Assembly: GCA_938046115.1 (NCBI GenBank)
Contig: CALIXX010000015.1
Location: forward strand, 1 to 47,992
Source of the DNA: an uncultured Candidatus Saccharibacteria bacterium
GTDB taxonomy: Bacteria; Patescibacteriota; Saccharimonadia; Saccharimonadales; Saccharimonadaceae
Length of the DNA: 47,992 nt
Direction: 5' to 3'
Part shown: positions 42,529-47,992 of the stretch, piece by piece
Numbering within the stretch: position 1 is the first letter of the stretch
Layout of the letters: each line of letters opens with the position of its first letter
Program-made: the position numbers and the translations under genes
The notes under the pieces: model-generated
What the model was told of the DNA's origin: nothing
The model's input: the letters and a program-made list of their open reading frames with translations, nothing else
The model's database searches: none

Positions 42529-43080
42529 CTACCGCTGCTCGGCAATCAGCGCACGCTTCAGCCGGCGCAAGCCACGCCAGCACCGCACGCAAAGATACCC
42601 ATCAAAGAGCGCAACGAGCACCAACCCGTAGAACTCAGGCCGCTGCAAGACAGCTGGCGTTTGTACAAGTTTGTATCCAATATAGGCAAACAGCAACACA
42701 ACGATCATCATCAGCAGCCCCATACGCTGCTTGCTAATGCGCTTCACCATTGCCAGGCGAGACTCGTTATCGCTAAAGATATCGTCTTCTTCGGCTTCAC
42801 TGCTCGGCTTGCGAAACACATGGAAGCCATTGGCCGATGCAACATACTCCCAGCCGTAATCAGCATAGAGCTGCTGGTACTGCGCGTTTTCTTCGCGCCG
42901 AGTAAGATTCTGAAAGTCGATTTTGTACGTATAGTGCGCCGCCGGGCACGGCTCGAATATATAAAAGAACGGGATGATAAAGCGTTTCAGGGCATACCCC
43001 TGCCGATGCTGCTCAGCAAAAAACGCCTCCTCCTCTCCATACTCGGGCAGCATGTAGTACCGGCACATGATTCGTGACAT
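42529..43080 (-). CDS. DUF2812-like membrane protein
   Basis: A 183-residue protein with a soluble N-terminal half (EEEAFFAEQHRQGYALKRF, YTYKIDFQN, YADYGWEYV, FHVFRKP) that matches the DUF2812 pattern, followed by two membrane segments (about 121-138 and 149-163). DUF2812 genes commonly sit beside PadR regulators, as here: the PadR gene ends four bases upstream. AAGGAAGGA precedes the ATG by about nine bases. The function of the family is unknown; it may be the PadR target. Confidence 0.85.
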   Translation of the reverse strand: MSRIMCRYYMLPEYGEEEAFFAEQHRQGYALKRFIIPFFYIFEPCPAAHYTYKIDFQNLTRREENAQYQQLYADYGWEYVASANGFHVFRKPSSEAEEDDIFSDNESRLAMVKRISKQRMGLLMMIVVLLFAYIGYKLVQTPAVLQRPEFYGLVLVALFDGYLCVRCWRGLRRLKRALIAEQR

Positions 43081-43084
43081 TCAG

Positions 43085-43402
43085 TTATTTCCTTCCTTTG
43101 CTATTGTTATACAGCCGCTCGATTCGCCGCAGCTCGCAGGCTAATATCTCTTGGCCAAGTGGTGTGATGTGATAGATTTTGCGCTTATCCTCTTCTCGTA
43201 CGAAGCGGATTATGCCATCCTTCTCCATCTTGGCGAGCGTGCCATACATTGTGCCAGGGCTAATCTGCACCTGGCCGTCTGTCATATGTTTGACACGCTG
43301 ACCAATCGTATAGCCATGCATCTCCGCCTGCAAACAAAATAGGATATAGAACCCTGTCTCGGTCATCGGTGAGTAGATTCTTCGTAGTTTTGCTTGGATC
43401 AT
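43085..43402 (-). CDS. PadR-family transcriptional regulator
   Basis: A 105-residue winged-helix repressor. MTETGFYILFCLQAEMHGYTIGQRV, the recognition helix region ISPGTMYGTLAKMEKDGIIRFV, and the wing REEDKRKIYHITPLGQEIL are typical of PadR; the short C-terminal helix for dimerisation is present. It heads an operon with the DUF2812 gene. GGTATAAT lies 25 bases before the ATG at 43402. It may also control the neighbouring CPBP gene, whose promoter region carries several dyads. Confidence 0.92.
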   Translation of the reverse strand: MIQAKLRRIYSPMTETGFYILFCLQAEMHGYTIGQRVKHMTDGQVQISPGTMYGTLAKMEKDGIIRFVREEDKRKIYHITPLGQEILACELRRIERLYNNSKGRK

Positions 43403-43432
43403 GTGCGCTTTCTCAGATATATTATACCTCGT

Positions 43433-44131
43433 CTAGCCTCGGGTTGCGAGCACAAGAAGTATCGTCGCGAGGCTATTCTGGAGGAGATGTACGCCTATTG
43501 AGGCATACAGACTCTTCTTCTGCTCATAGGCTCGGCACAAGAAGAACGCCAGCGGCAAATAGCTAATAATCGCCAGGCCATTCTTGATTCCCCCTGTGAG
43601 CATGTATGGCGCCACATGCACGAGCGCAAAGAGTACCATTGATGCTGCATAAGCAAGAACACGAGATTTTTGCAATAAGCGAGCAAAGATAACGCCACGA
43701 AAGACAACCTCCTCGACGATCGGCCCAAATACCACCGCCATAAATACCGCATACCATAGCGCTCCACCAAAGAGACCGACGAGCGTCGTTTGGTTTTGGT
43801 TAGTGACTTGCAACGCAACAAGCAGGAGTGTTACCGGGATCGTTGCAAGATATGCAAAGAGAAAATACTTGATGACAAACCAGCTATTCTTGCCTGGTGC
43901 TTGCCGTGCAGTGCGCCATGCAGCAGCAAGTTCAGCTCGTTTCTTCATTACAATATAGCCAAGCAGGAGCACACTTGCTACAGCATTGATAATGAGCCCA
44001 AGCACGCTCGTCGATGATATAGCAGCAAATCGCTCTAGTACATACGACAATGCTGTCATACCTACCATGTAGCCAGCAAAGTATGCCAGCAGAATTTTTA
44101 CGTCATCCCGTCGTTTCGTTGTTTTATCCAT
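43433..44131 (-). CDS. CPBP-family intramembrane metalloprotease (CAAX/Abi)
   Basis: A 232-residue multi-pass membrane protein. The family motifs are E140-E141-V-V-F-R145 (EExxxR) and FALVHV with H172, plus a third His/Asn motif in GVHLLQNS. In bacteria these proteases are linked to bacteriocin self-protection or to processing of membrane proteins. AAAGGA lies seven bases before the ATG. The stop is 30 bases from the PadR start, with a promoter between. Confidence 0.92.
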   Translation of the reverse strand: MDKTTKRRDDVKILLAYFAGYMVGMTALSYVLERFAAISSTSVLGLIINAVASVLLLGYIVMKKRAELAAAWRTARQAPGKNSWFVIKYFLFAYLATIPVTLLLVALQVTNQNQTTLVGLFGGALWYAVFMAVVFGPIVEEVVFRGVIFARLLQKSRVLAYAASMVLFALVHVAPYMLTGGIKNGLAIISYLPLAFFLCRAYEQKKSLYASIGVHLLQNSLATILLVLATRG

Positions 44132-44150
44132 TAACTATCCTTTCTCGATT

Positions 44151-44221
44151 GATACATCGAAGTCATATGTATCGTAGTGCGATATATCGTATAGTCTTAT
44201 TGTATACCGTAGCTCGATATA
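44151..44221. promoter_or_regulatory. Cluster of dyads upstream of the CPBP gene
   Basis: GATACAT (44151-44157) and ATGTATC (44167-44173) form an inverted repeat; CGATATATCG (44180-44189) is a perfect 10-base palindrome; CGATATA recurs at 44215-44221. The array covers the likely promoter of the CPBP gene and could be an operator for the nearby PadR regulator. Confidence 0.4.
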
Positions 44222-44269
44222 ATGTCAATAGTATGTTCTTTTATATGACGGAATAGTCTTGATATGTAA

Positions 44270-44297
44270 AAAACCAGCAGCGTGTTCTGCTGGTTTT
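44270..44297 (-). terminator. Terminator of the HXXEE gene
   Basis: An 11-base-pair perfect stem (AAAACCAGCAG / CTGCTGGTTTT) with a six-base loop, followed on the minus strand by a T run. It lies 34 bases after the HXXEE gene stop. Confidence 0.85.
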
Positions 44298-44330
44298 CAT
44301 AATTTAACGTATCAGCTACGCTCGCTATTC

Positions 44331-44852
44331 CTACAGATGCTTCATGCGCCACCACTCAATCGCCTGCGACCGACCCAGCATAAACGATAGATTACCAATC
44401 AGTAGTAAACCAGCGACAGGTGTCAGTATCAGCGACATACCAATCACCTGTGGTGCAGCAACAAAGCTATAGGCTATGCAGATACCATTACCAAGAAGTG
44501 TAGCAAGCGCCGTGACGCTACCAGGCGTCCAGCTTCGATACTTCGCTGCATCAACGAGATGCCCAACCAAGTGCAGCATATTTGCAAGAATAACTGCACA
44601 TACCAGCGCAAGTGAGTGCAAGGCAATTGCACCGCCAAGCAGAGCCAGTGCAACGATCGACTCTTCGAGAATGATGATGGCAACCGTCTCTGTTGATGGG
44701 TACGCGGTGCGATTCGATATAATCATCTGCCTAGCAAATGCCGGGTCATGCTCATAGCGTCGAATCCACGGCACAAACCGAGCAATCTCCTCCAGTTCAT
44801 GAATAATAAATAAGCCAAAACCAGCAAAGGCTACTAGTGCCTCCATCGTCAT
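44331..44852 (-). CDS. HXXEE-domain membrane protein
   Basis: A 173-residue multi-pass membrane protein with the family signature H18-E-L-E21-E22 in the first helix (FIIHELEEIARFVPW), a second conserved area (HLVGHLVDAAKYRSWTPGSVTAL), and four to five hydrophobic segments. The charged residues within the membrane suggest an enzyme or metal site, but the family role is unknown. Its ATG overlaps the stop of the upstream hydrolase as ATGA, so the two are translated together. Confidence 0.88.
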   Translation of the reverse strand: MTMEALVAFAGFGLFIIHELEEIARFVPWIRRYEHDPAFARQMIISNRTAYPSTETVAIIILEESIVALALLGGAIALHSLALVCAVILANMLHLVGHLVDAAKYRSWTPGSVTALATLLGNGICIAYSFVAAPQVIGMSLILTPVAGLLLIGNLSFMLGRSQAIEWWRMKHL

Positions 44853-45841
44853 TTCCCTTCGTACACAGTAAGGTAGGTCTGGAAAACCTCCTCGCTATGA
44901 GCGCTCACCCCCGGCGCGGCGCGGCGTGTCATATCGTGGCCAATATTCATGCCGGCGGGGAATTTTTTGTATTGGAAGGAAGCATTGTTGTTGGTTGCCA
45001 TTTTTTGTGGGATGTCGTGTGCGAGGTCTGGGTCGATATCGTGATCCCCTTCACTCACGACCACACCAACATGCTTGAGACCTGGTGCAGCGAGGTTGGC
45101 TTTGTAGTTTTCTTTGAGTGTGACGTACTTTGCTAGGGCGCGATATGACAGGCCATTCACCTCATCATTGCCGCTGTAGCGATCTGGTAGGATATTATTA
45201 CCGTAAAGGTTGCGCATGAGCGGAATCTGCCACTTGGGAGCCTGGCTAGCCGATGGTTCATAAAACGGCGCAATAAGGAGCACCCGCGAGAAGAGTCCAT
45301 TGCCATACTGCGCAAGCCACGTTGCCATATTGCCGCCGCCAGAGTGGCCCGCCACCCCAACTTCCTCACCAAGGCCGCTGACCTGGCGAGCGCTCGTGGT
45401 CATGTAGTTGACCATGTCGCTGAAGGAGATCTGGCCATGGCGCTTCTTGTCGGCATAACCATGCTGTGGCACGCGCGGTGCATAAACATTGTAGCCCTGC
45501 TCGTAGAATACATTAGCAATATCGGCCATATCACTGGTGCAGCCACTAATACCGTGGATAAGTAAGATAGCCTTGGCTGTTTTCTTGCCATGCGTCTTGG
45601 CAAACGAGCGACATTCGCTGCGCAGGCCAGCCTCTGCTGTATCGTGGGTAATTTGCTGGTTGATAGCCGCCATCGAGCCATCGTAATCCAGTCGCTTGAT
45701 ATCTGCTGTGCGTAGTTCTGCCTTCTGGGCGGGCCACAAGAAGGCAGCTGCAACGGCGATCGCGCCAACTGCAACAATGCCGCCAATGAGCGTAGCAATT
45801 ACTTTTATAATTCCAGCTTGGGGTAAGGGAGAATCTTTCAT
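44849..45841 (-). CDS. Membrane-anchored alpha/beta hydrolase, paralog of the exported one
   Basis: A 330-residue paralog of the hydrolase at 41.3 kb. The N-terminal hydrophobic segment (11-35) lacks a clear cleavage site, so it probably stays anchored. Conserved features are HGISGC at 96-101, RVPQHGYADKKRHG, GHSGGG with nucleophile S167, APFYEPSASQAPKWQ, acid candidates in SEGDHDIDPD, and NIGHDM. C77 and C101 match the cysteines of the paralog. A CATACT/TACTAT box lies five to seven bases before the ATG. It is translationally coupled to the HXXEE gene. Substrate unknown. Confidence 0.87.
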   Translation of the reverse strand: MKDSPLPQAGIIKVIATLIGGIVAVGAIAVAAAFLWPAQKAELRTADIKRLDYDGSMAAINQQITHDTAEAGLRSECRSFAKTHGKKTAKAILLIHGISGCTSDMADIANVFYEQGYNVYAPRVPQHGYADKKRHGQISFSDMVNYMTTSARQVSGLGEEVGVAGHSGGGNMATWLAQYGNGLFSRVLLIAPFYEPSASQAPKWQIPLMRNLYGNNILPDRYSGNDEVNGLSYRALAKYVTLKENYKANLAAPGLKHVGVVVSEGDHDIDPDLAHDIPQKMATNNNASFQYKKFPAGMNIGHDMTRRAAPGVSAHSEEVFQTYLTVYEGK

Positions 45842-45848
45842 ACGCTAT

Positions 45849-45854
45849 AGTATG
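45849..45854 (-). promoter_or_regulatory. -10 box of the anchored hydrolase gene
   Basis: CATACT on the minus strand (overlapping TACTAT), seven bases before the ATG at 45841. A leaderless message is predicted. Confidence 0.45.
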
Positions 45855-45874
45855 GCGAATGTTTGCAAATATAG

Positions 45875-45905
45875 CAAGACCACTCTACTAAGGAGAGTGG
45901 TCTTG
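45875..45905. terminator. Terminator of the aquaporin gene
   Basis: A 12-base-pair perfect stem (CAAGACCACTCT / AGAGTGGTCTTG) with a seven-base loop, 22 bases after the aquaporin stop. The T run is weak. Confidence 0.7.
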
Positions 45906-45927
45906 GTTTCAATCTGATACCTGTTAC

Positions 45928-46824
45928 TTATGATTCTGCTTTGCGGCCTGCCACTAGTAGGTAGAGGTTACCACCAAGTGCAGCACCGATCAAGGTACCA
46001 GCAATCACCTCAAGGCTCAGGCGGCTATAGCCAGTCTCGCCACGGCTTGCTTGTGCGCCAGTAAAGCTACTGTCTGGTGCCTCTGTTGCAGCAATGGCCA
46101 CTGCTGGGTTGAGTGTTGCACTCTTTGCACGCAGTTCATGTGGTAGCTGCTTAATGTCTTGGACTGACGATGTATCCACCGAAGCCTGTACCTGTGTCAG
46201 CAAACCACCGGCCACGATAGCAGCAACGGCCAAGGATAGGCCAATCCCCACTGCCTGGCCTGTTTGCTTGAGCTCAGCCACGCGCGATACAGCAGCCGCA
46301 ATGCCAAACATCAGCACTGCTGCGCCGACGAGCTCAACACCAAAGACCGCCCAGCTAAAGGTAGTAAAATGCTCGAAGCTGAGCTTGAAAGCGCTCCCGC
46401 TTAAACCATTCAGTACAACGACAGCAAGCGCCCCACCAAGCAGCTGAGCAATCCAGTAGAATGGTACCAGCGCTGTCTTGAGCTTGCGCATCGTCCAGAG
46501 GCCAAAGGTAACCGCTGGGTTGATATGCGCGCCTGATACTGCACCCACCGCCACAGCAATCACAAGCAGTGTGAGGCCAAGGTAGAGTGGTGCAAATTGA
46601 GTTGCCGCACCAATCGCGGCAATGGTGAGCATAAATGTACCAAGCAGCTCAGCAAAAATAATGTTGAGTAAGTTGCTCGGCAGAGCTGGCTCGCGTCGCT
46701 TATGGACAACAGTCTTGGTGGCTGATGTGGTCGATGCAGCCTTTACGGTTGGTGCAGCCTGAGGCTGGGAGGCCGAGTCTTTCGCGGCCGATTTTTTGGT
46801 CGAAACGGCTTTTTTGGTAGCCAT
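45928..46824 (-). CDS. Aquaporin/MIP family channel with altered selectivity filter
   Basis: A 298-residue channel with six membrane segments and both half-helix motifs: GAHINPAVTFG (NPA 102-104) and TLNPAVAIA (NPA 239-241). The residue after the second NPA is V242 where nearly all aquaporins and glycerol facilitators have arginine, so the ar/R filter must differ. A basic, alanine- and serine-rich N-terminal tail (1-46, MATKKAVSTKKSAAK...) resembles histone-like tails, and a polar insertion lies before the second NPA. The ATG at 46824 has GGAGG five bases upstream; the frame also opens at a GTG (46839) that lies within the leader. TATACT at 46859-46864 is the likely -10. Confidence 0.9.
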   Translation of the reverse strand: MATKKAVSTKKSAAKDSASQPQAAPTVKAASTTSATKTVVHKRREPALPSNLLNIIFAELLGTFMLTIAAIGAATQFAPLYLGLTLLVIAVAVGAVSGAHINPAVTFGLWTMRKLKTALVPFYWIAQLLGGALAVVVLNGLSGSAFKLSFEHFTTFSWAVFGVELVGAAVLMFGIAAAVSRVAELKQTGQAVGIGLSLAVAAIVAGGLLTQVQASVDTSSVQDIKQLPHELRAKSATLNPAVAIAATEAPDSSFTGAQASRGETGYSRLSLEVIAGTLIGAALGGNLYLLVAGRKAES

Positions 46825-46917
46825 ACGTCCCTCCTTCACTAGTTGATACTACGCCTTTAGTATATCACATCACCCTGTTTGTCGGCGATATCAGATGTCG
46901 ATCGTGCCAAATAATGC

Positions 46918-46923
46918 TATACT
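46918..46923 (+). promoter_or_regulatory. -10 box before the small gene upstream of pheS
   Basis: TATACT six bases before the ATG at 46930, predicting a leaderless message that continues into pheS. Confidence 0.55.
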
Positions 46924-46929
46924 AAAGAC

Positions 46930-47193
46930 ATGGGACAATATATGAAACAAGACCAAACGCGCAGCGAGCTGCAAGAGCGCATCGCGGCTGATCTCCGCGC
47001 CAAAGCAGCTGCCAGCAGTCACACTGGTGATGGCACTGCACCAGCAAGCGGTGATACTGGCGTCGAGCAATCCGAATATCTCAAAGGTACCAAGCAAACA
47101 ACGACACTAGCTGGGGTGTGGCTGGTCGTTGGTTTTCTTGCACTGCTTACCTTTGGCTTTTTTGTTGCACTAACCATCAATGGACAACAATAA
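46930..47193 (+). CDS. Small tail-anchored membrane protein upstream of pheS
   Basis: An 87-residue protein with a charged helical N-terminus (RSELQERIAADLRAKAAA), a polar linker, and a single C-terminal membrane helix (about 62-83), so most of it faces the cytoplasm. Either the ATG at 46930 or the one at 46942 could be used; the -10 box favours the first. It is followed after 12 bases by pheS and is probably co-transcribed. The function is unknown. Confidence 0.65.
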   Translation: MGQYMKQDQTRSELQERIAADLRAKAAASSHTGDGTAPASGDTGVEQSEYLKGTKQTTTLAGVWLVVGFLALLTFGFFVALTINGQQ

Positions 47194-47205
47194 CGGAGTG
47201 GCAGT

Positions 47206-47992
47206 ATGACAGACCTTGACGCTATCCAGCAAAAGCTACTCCTGGCCGTGAGCCAATCGACCACCCCGCGCGAAGTACTGCGCCACGAGGAATTGCGCGC
47301 ACTGTATGGGCATATCACATCCCTCCCCCCAGCGGAGCGTGGGCCATTTGGCAAGCGTGTTAATGAGCTCAAGCAAGCTGTGCAAACCGCTATTGAGCGC
47401 CGTCTTGAGGAACTTGAGACGGTTGAGCGCACACCGATCGACGTCACGGCGCCGATGGATATCAACACGGCTATTCCCCCATTACTGCCAACAAGCCAGG
47501 GGTCAATCCACCCCCTCATGCAAGAGATCGAGCGGATTAGCGATATCTTCTACCGCATGGGGTTTGTGGTGGAGGAGTCGCGCGAGATCGATGATCAGTT
47601 CCATATGTTCGAGAGCCTCAACTTCCCGAAAGGCCACCCCGCCCGCGATGATTATGACACCTTCATGACCGTCGAGACAGACGCGCAGGGCGACCGCCTG
47701 ATCGCGCCGGCACATACCAGCACCATGCAAAACCGCGTCCTGACCACCTATCGCCACAATTTGGATGCAGGTGAAGCAATCGCCGCCATCGTACCCGACC
47801 GCGTCTTCCGTAATGAAGACCTGGATGCCCGGCACGAGCACACCTTCTACCAAGTGGAGGGCGTGTATGTAGCGAGGGGGGTCAACATCGGCAACTTGAT
47901 TGCGACCTTGCAGGAATTTTTGCAAAGCTACTACGGTAAACAACTTGATGTGCGAGTCAATCCCTTCTATTTCCCTTTCACCGAGCCAAGCT
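47206..47992 (+). CDS. pheS: Phenylalanine-tRNA ligase alpha subunit (partial, runs off the window)
   Basis: The first 262 codons of PheS, the catalytic subunit that attaches phenylalanine to its tRNA. The N-terminal coiled coil (about 1-90) is followed by class II catalytic sequence: HPLMQEIERISDIFYRMGF, DDQFHMFESLNFPKGHPARD (motif 2 region) and FRNEDLDARHEHTFYQVEG. GGAG lies seven to eight bases before the ATG. It is complete at the 5' end only. pheT is not downstream within the window; it is at 37-39.5 kb on the opposite strand. Confidence 0.95.
   Translation, partial: MTDLDAIQQKLLLAVSQSTTPREVLRHEELRALYGHITSLPPAERGPFGKRVNELKQAVQTAIERRLEELETVERTPIDVTAPMDINTAIPPLLPTSQGSIHPLMQEIERISDIFYRMGFVVEESREIDDQFHMFESLNFPKGHPARDDYDTFMTVETDAQGDRLIAPAHTSTMQNRVLTTYRHNLDAGEAIAAIVPDRVFRNEDLDARHEHTFYQVEGVYVARGVNIGNLIATLQEFLQSYYGKQLDVRVNPFYFPFTEPS

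Noticed and set aside
1..47992. Alternative genetic code (TGA as glycine), known in some other Patescibacteria
   Set aside because: TGA ends clear genes, for example at ATGA overlaps and in pheT, and no conserved protein needs it as a sense codon.

Overview
The window looks like a chromosomal segment of a patescibacterium, most likely Candidatus Saccharibacteria (TM7). This is inferred from gene content and protein flavour: a gatC-gatA-gatB operon interrupted by a small membrane protein typical of Patescibacteria, a GspE/PilB ATPase and pilin, a DUF5665-type protein, many Saccharibacteria-like hypotheticals, and several proteins of actinobacterial flavour (EXLDI protein, DUF1524 secreted nuclease), as expected for an epibiont of Actinobacteria. 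No rRNA, tRNA, CRISPR array or insertion sequence was seen. TGA is used as a stop (for example in ATGA overlaps), so the standard bacterial code applies.

Layout. 1-5.1 kb: HAD phosphatase and secreted DUF1524 nuclease, M1 aminopeptidase, and an RNase HII-YraN fusion. 5.3-7.3 kb: small secreted/membrane proteins, a YjdF/VanZ-like membrane protein, ribosomal protein L19. 7.5-13.4 kb: accessory stretch with a lipoprotein, a gene pair that looks frameshifted, malic enzyme and a large unknown protein. 13.5-20.3 kb: pilus ATPase, SpoU methyltransferase, a probable structured RNA, DnaE, DUF5665 protein. 20.3-25.4 kb: one probable seven-gene operon, gatC-gatA-HEPN-like-gatB-galU-DUF948-like-ytxH. 25.5-30 kb: membrane HNH protein, UvrB, ribulose-phosphate epimerase-like protein, small immunity-like protein, type IV pilin. 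30-39.5 kb: RSH (ppGpp) enzyme, pyrophosphatase, GDPD, thioredoxin reductase with a membrane FKBP, ThrE-like exporter, PheT. 39.6-47.2 kb: accessory block (EXLDI, unknown, two inverted paralogous hydrolases, PadR-DUF2812, CPBP protease, HXXEE protein, aquaporin), then a small membrane protein and the start of pheS, which runs off the window.

How it works together. Housekeeping genes (replication, repair, amidotransferase, Phe-tRNA synthetase, stringent response) are mixed with envelope and secreted functions suited to a host-dependent life: nucleases that could liberate nucleotides, pili, exported hydrolases, a membrane peptidyl-prolyl isomerase and exporters. Genes are packed tightly, with overlapping ends and hairpin terminators between convergent pairs.

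The most striking window-wide pattern is regulatory. More than fifteen genes have a sigma70-type -10 box (TATACT, TATAAT, TACAAT or TACACT) ending only 6-10 bases before the start codon, which predicts leaderless mRNAs. Genes inside operons and many secreted-protein genes instead carry ordinary Shine-Dalgarno sequences. Other items for a second look are the structured RNA between the SpoU methyltransferase and dnaE genes, the double-frameshift region at 8.5-10.2 kb, the RNase HII-YraN fusion, an aquaporin lacking the selectivity-filter arginine, the HEPN-like protein inside gatCAB, and the unlinked pheS and pheT.
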